The notes beneath the pieces are model-generated. The model did no database searches and had not been told where the DNA came from. It worked only from the letters and a program-made list of their open reading frames with translations. Shown here piece after piece: positions 27,196 to 36,463 of a stretch of 64,000 bases of DNA. Origin of the DNA: Methylovulum psychrotolerans (GTDB taxonomy: Bacteria; Pseudomonadota; Gammaproteobacteria; Methylococcales; Methylomonadaceae); contig NZ_PGFZ01000004.1 of the NCBI RefSeq assembly GCF_002923755.1, forward strand, positions 16,280 to 80,279, in the 5' to 3' direction. Made by a program: the position numbers and the translations under genes. How positions within the stretch are numbered: the first letter of the stretch is position 1; each line of letters begins with the position of its first letter.

Positions 27196-27250
27196 ATTGG
27201 AGCGCGGGCATCTTGCCCGCCACTTGTCGGCAAGATGCCCGCGCTCCAAT
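27196..27250. repeat. perfect 22-base inverted repeat between convergent genes
   Basis: ATTGGAGCGCGGGCATCTTG with CC (27196-27217) and its exact complement (27229-27250) flank an 11-base spacer. The core GCGGGCAAGATGCCCGC also occurs at 3113-3129. It may terminate both polA and yrdA transcripts, but it has no T-run and looks like a dispersed repeat. Confidence 0.85.
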
Positions 27251-27268
27251 CCCCATACCTTAACGAGG

Positions 27269-27817
27269 CTATGCCTTCGGCAAATGGCGGTTTTTCAGCA
27301 GCACATAATGCGCGGCGGAATATTCTAAAAACTCTTTTTCCGTCGCGCTTAACGGGCGTGCTTGTTTGGCGGGGGAGCCGACATACAAAAAACCAGAAAC
27401 CAAACGCTTGCCGGGCGGTACTAACGACCCGGCCCCCAGCATGACATAATCTTCCAGCACTGCGTCATCCATAATGATGGCACCGATTCCGATCAGGCAA
27501 TAATCACCGATAGTACAGGCATGGACGACCGCCCGATGGCCGATGGTCACGCCTTTACCGATGGTCAAAGGATGCCCCAGCGGGGAAAACTTACCCGCAT
27601 GGGAAACGTGCAGCACCGCGCCGTCTTGCACATTGGTTCCCGCACCGATGCGGATACGCTCGACATCGCCACGGATGACCGTCATCGGCCATACTGACAC
27701 GTCATCCCCCAAACTGACATCCCCAATCACCACGGCGCTGTCATCAATGTAAACTGCCGCTCCTAACTGCGGATAGTGGTCTTCAAACGCCCTTATTGGC
27801 ACAACTCTCTTTGGCAC
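27269..27817 (-). CDS. gamma carbonic anhydrase family protein (YrdA-like)
   Basis: A 182-residue left-handed beta-helix protein. Hexapeptide repeats such as VVIGDVSLGDDVSVWP, RIGAGTNVQDGAV and TIGHRAVVHACTIGD carry the conserved metal-binding histidines (HVSHAG, GHRAVVHAC). YrdA relatives bind zinc; carbonic anhydrase activity is often not shown. Probably a cytoplasmic trimer. The C-terminal helix is typical in length. Start at the GTG/ATG giving MPKRVVPIRAFEDH. Confidence 0.87.
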   Translation of the reverse strand: MPKRVVPIRAFEDHYPQLGAAVYIDDSAVVIGDVSLGDDVSVWPMTVIRGDVERIRIGAGTNVQDGAVLHVSHAGKFSPLGHPLTIGKGVTIGHRAVVHACTIGDYCLIGIGAIIMDDAVLEDYVMLGAGSLVPPGKRLVSGFLYVGSPAKQARPLSATEKEFLEYSAAHYVLLKNRHLPKA

Positions 27818-27958
27818 AATTCTCTCCTTCGCTTATGCTAGTACGCACCTTTTATAAACGCCCAGCATACTGGCATAGCCCTGTACAGGACAATAGCCAT
27901 ACCTAAAAATGCTGGTGTCTGAAAATTAACACTCTGACTTTTAACCCTTTTTGCCGCT

Positions 27959-30900
27959 ATGCTCGCAACCCTAGTCCGCTTTTCCCTCCGCTTTCACGGC
28001 ATTGTCATCGCCTTAGCCTTGCTGATTTTAGTCTACGGCGGCTACCGTTTTGCCAATGCGGGTTTGGATATTTTCCCTGAATTCTCGCCCAAGCGGGTGA
28101 TTATCCAAACCGAAGCCTCTGGCTTGGCGGCGGAACAGGTGGAGGTGCTGGTGACACGCACCATTGAAACCGCCATTAGCGGCTTGGCGGGCATGGAGTC
28201 GGTACGCTCGGAATCCATCCAGGGCCTTTCGGTCGTGACCGCGACTTTCCACGAAGACAGCGACATTTACCGCAACCGCCAATTGGTCAGCGAACGCCTC
28301 AGCACCCTAATTACCCAATTGCCCGCCGGAATAACCCCTATCGCCATACCATTATCGTCTTCCTCAGCAACGGTGCTGACTTTGGGGCTACATTCCGACC
28401 ATAAAGACTTGATGGCAGTGCGCAGTCTGGTGGATTGGACGGTCGTGCCGCGTTTGCTGGCGGTGCCGGGGGTGGCGGATGTCAATGTCTTTGGCGGCGA
28501 AATCGCCCAGTTACAAATCCAAGTCGATCCGGTACAGTTGCAGCGCTTTAACCTGACCTTGGACGAGGTGATCCAAGCCACCACGCTGGCCACGCAACAT
28601 CTGGGCAGCGGCTTTATCGAAAACAGCAACCAGCGTTTAACCCTGCAAGTGGCAGGCTTGCCGTTAAGCCCCGAACAATTTGCCGCTATCCCATTGCCAC
28701 GGGTGGGGGCAGGGCGTAGCGTCACCTTGGGCGAAATCGCCGCTATCCGTTACGCGCCAGAGCCGCCTATCGGGGCGGCACAAATCAAAGGCAAAACCGG
28801 GGTGGTGCTGATGGTCATCGGCCAATATGGCGCGAACACCTTAACGGTGTCGCGGCAAGTCGAGCAAGCTTTGCAAGAATTGCAGCCGATGTTTGCGCAT
28901 GAGGAAGTGACTTTTTACCAGCACCTGTTCCGCCCCGCCGATTACATCGAGCGGTCGCTGTCGAACTTGTCCGGGCATTTATTAATCGGCGGCTTGTTCG
29001 TTTTGATAGTGCTGTATCTGTTCCTGTTCAATGTCCGCACCGCCCTGATTGCCGCCGTGGCGATTCCGGTGTCGCTGGCGGGTGCGGTACTGGTGTTGTT
29101 GGCCTTGGATGTGCATCTGAATATTATGGTGCTGGGCGGTTTGGCGATTGCCTTGGGTGAGGTGGTGGACGATGCCATTATTGATACCGAAAACATTTTC
29201 CGCCGCCTCCGTGAATACCGCGCGGACCCGGCGCAGGCCGAACCACCCGCTCCAGCATCCGGCCTGCCGTCAACCATTGCCAATATTATCTATAAGGCTT
29301 CGCTAGAAGTGCGCAGTTCGGTGGTCTATGCCAGCTTTATCGTCGCCTTGGTGTTTGTCCCTCTGCTCACCCTAGACGGCGTGGCCGGGCGTTTGTTCGC
29401 TCCGCTGGGTTATGCTTATATTTTGGCGATTTTGGCCTCATTACTGGTCGCGTTGACCCTAACGCCTGCGCTATGTTATGCCTTGCTCGGCAGTAACACC
29501 GGACGCGCCGCCGAACCGCCGCTGCTTAAGTATCTGACTCCGTTATATCAAGGCCTGTTAAGGTGGGTACACCGACATTTTAAAGCGGTTTTGGCGGTCA
29601 GTATTGTGCTGTGTGCATACAGCTTTAGCGCCTTCTCGCAATTGCACAGCCAATTTTTGCCGGAATTGCGCGAAGGCCATTATATGGTCCACACCACCAG
29701 CCTGCCAGGTACGTCGCTGCAAGAATCGCTGCGCATCGGCAGCCGCCTCACCGAGCAGTTTTTACAGATTCCCGGTGTGGAATCGGTATCGCAATGGGCC
29801 GGACGGGCGCAACGCGGTGCTGACACCTATGGCAGCCATTACAGCGAATACGAAGTGCGTTTAGAGCCGCTGTCCGGTGCCGGGCAACAGCATATTATGG
29901 ATCAGCTCCGCGCCATTTTGGCGGAATTTCCGGGCATTTCCTTCGAGGCCAATACCTTTTTGACCGAACGTATTGATGAAACTCTGTCGGGCTATACCGC
30001 CGCCGTTGTGGTCAATTTATACGGCAACGATTTGGACATGCTAGACAGCAAAGCCCAGACTATCGCCGACATCATGCGCGGCATGGCCGGGGCGGCGGAT
30101 GTGCAATTGCGCTCGCCCCCCGCCACACCGCTGTTACAAGTCCAGCTCAACCTCGACCAACTGGCTTTTTACGGGCTATTGCCCGCGACCGTCGCCGAGA
30201 CCTTGCAAGCCGCTTATGAGACGCGCATTGTCGGCAAAAACGTGCAAGGCAATAAAGTCCTCAATGTCGCCGTCACCGTTACGCCAGAATTGCGCCAACA
30301 GCCTGAAGCCATCGGCGATTTGCCGTTACGCGCCAAAGACGGCAGCTACATCAAACTGCACCAAGTCGCCGATATTCGCCACACCACCAGCCGCTATTCC
30401 ATCCTGCACCAAAACGCCAGACGGCGGCAAAGCGTCACCTGCAATGTCTTAGACCGGGATTTGGATGCTTTTATGCAGGAGTTGAAAACCCGCGTCCACC
30501 AAGCCGTTCCGGTCACGCAAGACGGCTACCCGGAATTTACCGGGGCGGCGGTCGAACAGGCCACGGCGCGGCAAGCCTTAATTATCCATGCCTTACTGGC
30601 GGGTACGGGAGTGCTGATGTTCATTTATGTGGCTATCGGCAGCGTGCGCCTGATGCTGTTGACCTTATGCAACTTGCCTTTTGCCTTAATTGGCGGCGTA
30701 GTGGCGGTATTGCTCACCCATGCCAGCTTATCGGTGGGTTCGGTGGTCGGCTTCGTGACCCTGTTCGGCATCACCGTCCGCAACAGCATCATGCTGCTGT
30801 CGCATTACCGTTATTTGGTCGAAACGGAAGGCCGGGCGTGGGATTTGGATACCGCGCTGTTAGGTGCCCAAGAGCGCTTGCCGTCCATTTTAATGACCGC

Positions 30901-31072
30901 CTTAGTCACCGCCCTGGCCATGTTCCCCATCGCCTTTAACAGCGACAACCCAGGCCGCGAGATTATGGGGCCGATGGCGGCGATTATTGTCGGCGGTTTG
31001 GCATCGTCTACGGTGTTGAATTTGCTGTTGTTGCCGGGGATATTGTTGCGCTATGGGCGGTTTGGTAAGTAG
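27959..31072 (+). CDS. heavy-metal-type RND efflux permease (CusA/CzcA family), without partner genes
   Basis: A 1037-residue 12-helix RND protein of the HME branch. Typical features are the start SLRFHGIVIALALLILVYGG, the N-terminal loop with FPEFSPKRVIIQTEASGL, the TM4 stretch ALGEVVDDAIIDTENIFRRL, and FGITVRNSIMLLSHYR near the end. The first periplasmic loop has LVDWTVVPRLLAVPGVADVN as in CzcA/CusA. It should export a metal ion across the envelope with a fusion protein and an outer membrane channel, but neither is adjacent. The gene is divergent from nearby genes and convergent with an NlpE-like gene. Confidence 0.88.
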   Translation: MLATLVRFSLRFHGIVIALALLILVYGGYRFANAGLDIFPEFSPKRVIIQTEASGLAAEQVEVLVTRTIETAISGLAGMESVRSESIQGLSVVTATFHEDSDIYRNRQLVSERLSTLITQLPAGITPIAIPLSSSSATVLTLGLHSDHKDLMAVRSLVDWTVVPRLLAVPGVADVNVFGGEIAQLQIQVDPVQLQRFNLTLDEVIQATTLATQHLGSGFIENSNQRLTLQVAGLPLSPEQFAAIPLPRVGAGRSVTLGEIAAIRYAPEPPIGAAQIKGKTGVVLMVIGQYGANTLTVSRQVEQALQELQPMFAHEEVTFYQHLFRPADYIERSLSNLSGHLLIGGLFVLIVLYLFLFNVRTALIAAVAIPVSLAGAVLVLLALDVHLNIMVLGGLAIALGEVVDDAIIDTENIFRRLREYRADPAQAEPPAPASGLPSTIANIIYKASLEVRSSVVYASFIVALVFVPLLTLDGVAGRLFAPLGYAYILAILASLLVALTLTPALCYALLGSNTGRAAEPPLLKYLTPLYQGLLRWVHRHFKAVLAVSIVLCAYSFSAFSQLHSQFLPELREGHYMVHTTSLPGTSLQESLRIGSRLTEQFLQIPGVESVSQWAGRAQRGADTYGSHYSEYEVRLEPLSGAGQQHIMDQLRAILAEFPGISFEANTFLTERIDETLSGYTAAVVVNLYGNDLDMLDSKAQTIADIMRGMAGAADVQLRSPPATPLLQVQLNLDQLAFYGLLPATVAETLQAAYETRIVGKNVQGNKVLNVAVTVTPELRQQPEAIGDLPLRAKDGSYIKLHQVADIRHTTSRYSILHQNARRRQSVTCNVLDRDLDAFMQELKTRVHQAVPVTQDGYPEFTGAAVEQATARQALIIHALLAGTGVLMFIYVAIGSVRLMLLTLCNLPFALIGGVVAVLLTHASLSVGSVVGFVTLFGITVRNSIMLLSHYRYLVETEGRAWDLDTALLGAQERLPSILMTALVTALAMFPIAFNSDNPGREIMGPMAAIIVGGLASSTVLNLLLLPGILLRYGRFGK

Positions 31073-31077
31073 CCAAG

Positions 31078-31123
31078 TCCCTTAAGCCGTTTATTAGCCG
31101 CCACGGACGGCTTAAGGGATTTT
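31078..31123. terminator. bidirectional terminator between RND and NlpE-like genes
   Basis: TCCCTTAAGCCGT (31078-31090) and ACGGCTTAAGGGA (31107-31119) form a perfect 13-base stem followed by TTTT on the plus strand. Confidence 0.85.
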
Positions 31124-31127
31124 AAGC

Positions 31128-31661
31128 CTAGTGGATATGGACTTCGCGGGATTTGACCGTGTCACTTCTGCGCAACATGTAGCGGTCTGCCCGCCCGTCC
31201 GCTATCTGCGAGCCGTCGCTATTGAGCTGGATCAGCGTGCCTTCATCTTCAATGCGGTACTGGCGGGTGCTGGCATCTTTACGCGCGGTCAGCACCACGA
31301 TGCGGGTGTCTTCGTTCCAGGTGTATTTGCCTTTTTCATAATACTCGCGCGAAGATTCTTTCGCAGGCTGGGTTACTAACAGATAATTGTTGTTTTGCTT
31401 CAATGCCAAGGTGGCTTTAATCCCGTCACAATCCTTGCAAGGCAGGTAGCCATAAAACACCCCATGAAACTCCAGGGCTTTTTCGACGGGTTTAAGATGG
31501 GCGGAGTGGTCGCCTTTTTTCTCATTATTTAGCACCCGCGCTTCTAGCAAGCGTTGTTGGGAAGCAAAATCGGTTTCCGCCAGCACTTGCTGGGTTAAAA
31601 GCAAACTGCCGAAGCAAAGCAAAGCCATTTTTTGTTTTAATTGTTGTGTTAATGCGTGCAT
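31128..31661 (-). CDS. NlpE N-terminal domain protein (copper-responsive)
   Basis: A 177-residue secreted protein. The signal peptide includes MALLCFGSLLLTQQVLAETD; an alternative start is that internal ATG. The mature part carries the NlpE N-terminal fold, with the CxxC motif in GYLPCKDCDGIKATLALKQN (about 88-107) and KGKYTWNEDTRIVVL. NlpE senses copper and envelope stress, and this copy lacks the lipobox and the C-terminal domain of full NlpE. Its convergence with a heavy-metal RND gene suggests a shared metal context. Confidence 0.8.
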   Translation of the reverse strand: MHALTQQLKQKMALLCFGSLLLTQQVLAETDFASQQRLLEARVLNNEKKGDHSAHLKPVEKALEFHGVFYGYLPCKDCDGIKATLALKQNNNYLLVTQPAKESSREYYEKGKYTWNEDTRIVVLTARKDASTRQYRIEDEGTLIQLNSDGSQIADGRADRYMLRRSDTVKSREVHIH

Positions 31662-31908
31662 ATCGAGTATCTCTTAATAGGTCGGACAAGTTGTTTCGTC
31701 TGTCTGGTAGACGGCATCATAAAAGATTAACAGCATTATCTGTTACGTCAACCATAAGTCATTATAAAGGCGGATGTTAGGCGTTATTAATATCCACCTT
31801 ATTATGACCGGACGACCTTATCGTTAAGCTAATGCAGAAAAACTGCAACTCAATCTAAAAAAGGTTATAGTAAACTATTAAAATGTCGTTTTAGTACGAG
31901 TTTTCTGC

Positions 31909-33156
31909 ATGTTAATAGAGTTTTCCGTCAGCAACTTCCGGTCTTTCCGTGACAAACAAACCTTTTCTATGGTTGCCGCCCCGCGCCTGAAAAAGCGTGG
32001 GAATGTTTTTAAGCCTGATGTAAAAGGCGAAAAATTGCCGGATTTGTTAAAAGTTGCCGCTATTTATGGGCCTAATGCTTCGGGTAAGAGTAATTTAATC
32101 AAAGCCCTTAACATAATTGATAATATTGCCAGAAGAGAACCCAGCACACAATTCACACCGTTTCCAGTAGCTCCTTTCCGTTTTGATCCAGAATTGGCAA
32201 ACCAACCCAGTTGTATCGAACTACATTTTATTTTTGAAGGACTGCGTTATCAGTTTGAGCTAGGTTTAACCGAACAACGGATAATCCATGAACGCTTACT
32301 GACGTTTCCGCAAGGCAAAGAAACGCTTTTATACGAACGCCAGCATTTATCTACTGGTGACCACTATACTTTTGGCGAGCAATTGGAAGGCGGCGATGAT
32401 TTGCATAAGCTATGGCAAAAAGCCACCAGCCCACAAGCGCTATTTCTTGCGCAAGCGGTAGCTAACAGCAGCGAAGAACTCAAACAACTGCCCCTTCCAT
32501 TGACATGGTTGCAATCCGGTTTTTGGGTTATTGACGACAAAGAATTAGAAAACCTAAAGGACTTTAGCCAACATCAAGTGGAAAAATTCCCTGCTTTCTC
32601 GGAAGGGCTTGCGGCTTTTCTGCAAGAAGTGGATGTGCCTATTGCCAATATCCGTACCGATAAGATAAGTATTTCTTCAGCCAGCTTAGGGTTAAGAGAC
32701 CCTAAAAAGATTGAGCGCAAAACCTTATTAACCCATCGAACAGAATTAGGAGAAGTAGAATTTGATTTTGAAGATGAATCAGAAGGCACTAAAAACCTGA
32801 TCGGCTTCTGGTCTGCATGGGATTCTCATGCCCAAATGAAAAAAGTATCCCCTAGCTTACTGGCTCTCATCGTAGACGAACTGGACACTAGCCTACACCC
32901 TGAAATTGTTGTGTCTCTGGTAGAAAAACACATCAACTCCGCTTCACCTGCACAGTTGATCTTCACCACCCACAACACCCATTTAATGGACGCTAAACTC
33001 TTACGCCGCGACCAATTCTGGCTAACCGAACGCGATGCCAACGGTGCGACGCAATTACGTTCTATCCACGATTTTGCCGGACGGGAAGGGGAAGATTTAG
33101 AGAAACGTTATTACGAAGGCCGTTACCGCAGCCTGCCTTTTATCCGCCGAGGCTAA
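31909..33156 (+). CDS. RloA-like AAA ATPase, candidate AbiL-type defence protein
   Basis: A 415-residue ATPase of the SMC/OLD-like AAA_15 group. It starts MLIEFSVSNFRSFRDKQTFS, has Walker A YGPNASGKSNLI (residues 53-64) and Walker B with ALIVDELDTSLHPE, and the histidine switch FTTHNTHLMD. Paired with a RloB-domain protein two bases downstream, it matches the layout of the AbiL abortive-infection system and the RloA/RloB pairs found at restriction loci. It probably senses infection and drives the partner. No restriction-modification genes are adjacent. Confidence 0.82.
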   Translation: MLIEFSVSNFRSFRDKQTFSMVAAPRLKKRGNVFKPDVKGEKLPDLLKVAAIYGPNASGKSNLIKALNIIDNIARREPSTQFTPFPVAPFRFDPELANQPSCIELHFIFEGLRYQFELGLTEQRIIHERLLTFPQGKETLLYERQHLSTGDHYTFGEQLEGGDDLHKLWQKATSPQALFLAQAVANSSEELKQLPLPLTWLQSGFWVIDDKELENLKDFSQHQVEKFPAFSEGLAAFLQEVDVPIANIRTDKISISSASLGLRDPKKIERKTLLTHRTELGEVEFDFEDESEGTKNLIGFWSAWDSHAQMKKVSPSLLALIVDELDTSLHPEIVVSLVEKHINSASPAQLIFTTHNTHLMDAKLLRRDQFWLTERDANGATQLRSIHDFAGREGEDLEKRYYEGRYRSLPFIRRG

Positions 33157-33158
33157 GC

Positions 33159-33821
33159 ATGGCGCGTACCGCCAAATCATTCAGCCGCGCCAAACCCAGC
33201 CTTCTGCCGCAAGCCACGGTATTGGTGATTTGCGAAGACAGCAAGTCCGGCAAGCGTTATCTGGAAGATGCCAGCGTCCATTTTAAGGTTAAAGTGCAAG
33301 TCGAAATTTGTCATTGCGGCAAAACCGACCCGCTGAATATCGTTAAAGAAGCCATTCGCCGCCAAAGCAAATTCGACCGGGTTTTTTGTGCGATAGACCG
33401 CGACAGCCACGAAACGTTTACCGCCGCGCTCGGTTTGGCGCGTGACCACAAGAAAATCGACCTGATTGTCTCCTATCCCTGTTTTGAATTCTGGCTTTTG
33501 TTACACTTTGGCTATCACCGCAAGCCTTATAACGCCACGGAAAAACAGTCGGCGGCGGCATTGCTGATTAAAGACTTACGCGGCAAGCCAGGGTTTGAGA
33601 ATTACGAGAAAGGTGATACCCAAAGCATAAAAAGCGATACCAAAAGCCTCTTTAAGTCACTTTTGCCGCAACTTGCCACAGCACAACACATCGCCCCGAA
33701 AATCCTCGCCGAAGCCCAAGCCAGCGGTGAGTTAAATCCCAGTACCCAGTTACATGAGTTGCTGAATGATTTTGCAGAACTGGCTAAACCGCAAAAAATT
33801 GCCCGTAGCAATCAACATTAG
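33159..33821 (+). CDS. RloB domain protein, candidate toxin/nuclease partner
   Basis: A 220-residue protein with the RloB pattern: VLVICEDSKSGKRYLEDA (about 21-38), FCAIDRDSHE (about 71-80, TOPRIM-like acidic residues) and LIVSYPCFEFWLLLHFGYH (about 103-121). The family accompanies RloA/AbiL ATPases and is thought to be a nuclease effector. The gene starts two bases after the ATPase stop, so the pair is one operon. A repeat element follows immediately. Confidence 0.82.
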   Translation: MARTAKSFSRAKPSLLPQATVLVICEDSKSGKRYLEDASVHFKVKVQVEICHCGKTDPLNIVKEAIRRQSKFDRVFCAIDRDSHETFTAALGLARDHKKIDLIVSYPCFEFWLLLHFGYHRKPYNATEKQSAAALLIKDLRGKPGFENYEKGDTQSIKSDTKSLFKSLLPQLATAQHIAPKILAEAQASGELNPSTQLHELLNDFAELAKPQKIARSNQH

Positions 33822-33827
33822 GAAGGT

Positions 33828-34026
33828 GCATAAAATTAAGTAGGCGTTCCATTGCATCTCTGCGTATTAAACCCCACCCCAGCCCTCCCCTTAGCAGGGG
33901 AGGGAGCAAATGACTTTCCCGTCGTACAGGCGAAAATCAGGGGGAAAAACGCTCCTCCCCCTGCCAAGGGGGAGGCTGGGAGGGGGTTGCCGTACTTTCG
34001 CCTGTTCAACAGATTTTATTTTATGC
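33828..34026. repeat. MITE-like element, about 200 bp
   Basis: Ends are GCATAAAAT (33828-33836) and ATTTTATGC (34018-34026). Inside, two G/C-rich stems (CCCCACCCCAGCCCTCCCCT near 33877 and GGGGGAGGCTGGGAGGGGG near 33970) are mutually complementary. The right 44 bases recur at 17569. No coding capacity. It resembles non-autonomous miniature transposons and ends right after the rloB stop. Confidence 0.75.
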
Positions 34027-34040
34027 TCGCTCCATAACGA

Positions 34041-34910
34041 TTAGCGCACTGTTACAAAAGGTCCCGGAATAATCCAAAACCGTTGTGCGTTCGCTGTGTC
34101 CGGCACTTCCACCTGCATACGGTACTGGGCGGGTGGGCCTTGGAGGATTAAGCGGCCTACTGCCGCGCCATTTTGGGGTTGCAGCACCACGGATGCCGTT
34201 TCCCAGCCCTGTGCGTCGACTTGCAGCAAGCGGGTGGGCAGGGGTTGGTGGTTGCGCGGAGTTAGCCACACTTCTACGGTTTGTCCGGCGTTGACGGTGG
34301 CGGGGAGTGGCTGTGCCAGGCTGGCGTAGACGTTCATGAATAATTGGGTGCAGTAAAACGTCGGCATCCCACCTTCGATGGTTTGGGCGCAGCCTACCCC
34401 CAAGTCGGTGCTGTCGGGGCGTAGCAGATTGGCTTTATGGCCGGGGCTGTGCATCCAGCCTTGAATAAATTCCTCGGCCAAATTCGGGCGGTCGCTCATC
34501 ATCGCCAGATTTTCTGAAACTAGGCCAAACAGGGTGCGTACATAAAGGCCTGTGCGCTCGGCGGAACCGAGGCCATCGGGATTATCATGGGCGAAGAACC
34601 GACGCGCCACCATATCGCGGCTATGGGCGGCCGCCACTTCGGCCAAGGTTTCATTGCCCAGTAACGGTGTTTGCCCGGTTTGGCGGCGCTCACGGTTACT
34701 GGCGGCTAAAATGTTTTGCTCAAGCCCAGACAGGTTGGCATCGCGCATTGTCCCCGCTACGGCTAAGGCAGCGGGCAACTGCGGCGGCGGGTTGGCGTTT
34801 AACGGTTCGGCGATGGCCAGATCCGTCCCCCAAAGCCATGCCAGCAATGATAAAAAGGTTAACGCCAAAATCCAAAAGGTTGGCGAATATCTTGCGTGGG
34901 TTCTGAACAT
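34041..34910 (-). CDS. CAP-domain (SCP-like) secreted protein
   Basis: A 289-residue protein with an N-terminal signal/anchor (PTFWILALTFLSLLAWLWGT) and a CAP domain spanning about residues 65-190. Motifs are NRERRQTGQTPLL, HSRDMVARRFFAHDNPDG, SENLAMM and GWMHSPGHKANLL, followed by DLGVGCAQ. Bacterial CAP proteins are extracytoplasmic and their activity is not settled. A C-terminal beta-rich part (about 200-289) has no family I recognise. The minus-strand gene is monocistronic. Confidence 0.85.
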   Translation of the reverse strand: MFRTHARYSPTFWILALTFLSLLAWLWGTDLAIAEPLNANPPPQLPAALAVAGTMRDANLSGLEQNILAASNRERRQTGQTPLLGNETLAEVAAAHSRDMVARRFFAHDNPDGLGSAERTGLYVRTLFGLVSENLAMMSDRPNLAEEFIQGWMHSPGHKANLLRPDSTDLGVGCAQTIEGGMPTFYCTQLFMNVYASLAQPLPATVNAGQTVEVWLTPRNHQPLPTRLLQVDAQGWETASVVLQPQNGAAVGRLILQGPPAQYRMQVEVPDTANAQRFWIIPGPFVTVR

Positions 34911-35107
34911 AAGGTTTTATCCTGTTATAAGCGCTAGGTAAAACTAACAGTAAACCGAAAAGCGGCCAAATACAAACAATGGCGTTTTTTCTTCGATATA
35001 AGCCAACTCTCAAATACTAGGCGTACAATGGCCTATAGATACGCCATACATGCCCCCATTACCACAACCATTAGCCATTGCGCCGTTAATGCCGATCAGG
35101 ATGACTT

Positions 35108-36352
35108 ATGACCCCACATACGCAAGCACCTAACCGCCAAACCCTTTATGTCGGCATTGCCCTGTTGCTGGGCATTGCTTTCGGCGAAGCCTTGAATTTG
35201 AGTCTGGGCGCGGGCGATCCGTTGCTCAGCCAAATTGTCGCGGTGCTGTCTGTCCTGACGGATATTTTTCTGCGTCTGGTAAAAATGATTATCGCCCCGC
35301 TGGTGTTTGCGACCTTGGTGGTCGGCATGGCGAAAATGGGCGACATCCAGACGGTCGGGCGCATTGGCCTGAAAGCCATGCTGTGGTTTTTTTCGGCCTC
35401 CTTGCTCAGCCTGCTCTTAGGGATGCTGCTGGTTAACCTGTTCGAGCCGGGCCACGCGCTGCATATCGCTTTGCCGCCTGTTGAAGCCAGCAGCGGCTTG
35501 CCGAACGTTAAGCCGACACTCAGTAACTTTGTCGCGCATATTTTCCCCAAAAGCATTGCCGAAGCCATGGCCGCTAACGAAATCCTGCAAATTGTGGTAT
35601 TTTCGATGTTTTTTGGTATCGCTTGTGCGTCCTTAGGCGAATTGGCGCATCCGGTCGTTAAATTGCTCGATTCGCTGGCGCATATCATGCTGAAAGTCAC
35701 CAGCTATGTCATGCACTATGCTCCGGTTGCGGTATTTGCGGCGATGGCGGCGGTCATTTCCCAACAAGGCATCGGCGTGTTGCTGTCTTACGGCAAGTTT
35801 ATCGGTGAGTTTTACTTTGGCCTGTTCGTGCTCTGCGGCTTGCTGGGCGGCTTTGCTTGCCTGTTTTTGGGGCGGCGGGTGCTGTCGCTGTTGCGCCATA
35901 TCCGCGAGCCGATGTTATTGGCTTTCGGCACGGCCAGTAGCGAAAGTGCCTACCCGAAATTATTGCAGCAATTGGAACGTTTCGGTTGCGATGAAAAAGT
36001 CTGCGGCTTGGTCTTGCCGTTGGGCTATTCGTTCAACTTGGACGGCAGTATGATGTATATGACCTTTGCCGTGCTGTTCATTGCCCAAGCTTACGGTATC
36101 GACATGCCATTACCCGACCAATTGCTGATGTTGCTGGTGTTGCTGTTCACCAGCAAAGGCGTGGCGGGCGTGCCTAGAGCGTCGTTAATTGTGATTGCCG
36201 CGACCTTATCGCTGTTCAAAATCCCTGAGGCGGGTTTATTGTTATTATTGGGCATTGACCAAATTCTGGATATGGGGCGGAGTGCGACTAATGTGTTTGG
36301 CAACAGTATCGCTTCGGCGTTGGTGAGCCGTTGGGAAAAGGCCTTGCGCTGA
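35108..36352 (+). CDS. dicarboxylate/amino acid:cation symporter (DAACS)
   Basis: A 414-residue membrane symporter of the GltP/DctA family. Visible hallmarks are FLRLVKMIIAPLVFATLVVG, GTASSESAYPKLLQQ (the serine-rich hairpin), LPLGYSFNLDGSMMYM (about 298-313) and the C-terminal DMGRSATNVFGNSIAS. Na+/H+-coupled uptake of C4-dicarboxylates or glutamate is expected. The variant serine motif (SSESAYP instead of SSTESALP) leaves the exact substrate open. Confidence 0.92.
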   Translation: MTPHTQAPNRQTLYVGIALLLGIAFGEALNLSLGAGDPLLSQIVAVLSVLTDIFLRLVKMIIAPLVFATLVVGMAKMGDIQTVGRIGLKAMLWFFSASLLSLLLGMLLVNLFEPGHALHIALPPVEASSGLPNVKPTLSNFVAHIFPKSIAEAMAANEILQIVVFSMFFGIACASLGELAHPVVKLLDSLAHIMLKVTSYVMHYAPVAVFAAMAAVISQQGIGVLLSYGKFIGEFYFGLFVLCGLLGGFACLFLGRRVLSLLRHIREPMLLAFGTASSESAYPKLLQQLERFGCDEKVCGLVLPLGYSFNLDGSMMYMTFAVLFIAQAYGIDMPLPDQLLMLLVLLFTSKGVAGVPRASLIVIAATLSLFKIPEAGLLLLLGIDQILDMGRSATNVFGNSIASALVSRWEKALR

Positions 36353-36463
36353 GCATCTTGGCAAAACGGTAAAATCGCCAAAACCTTACGCCCGGCTACA
36401 CACAAAAGCAACGTTGTCTTGTACAATAGGGCTATTTTATTTTTCCCAAGAGAGAACACGATA

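Noticed and set aside
33880..33990. CRISPR repeat in the G/C-rich stretch
   Set aside because: Only two complementary blocks are present, with no regular spacers; it is an inverted repeat.
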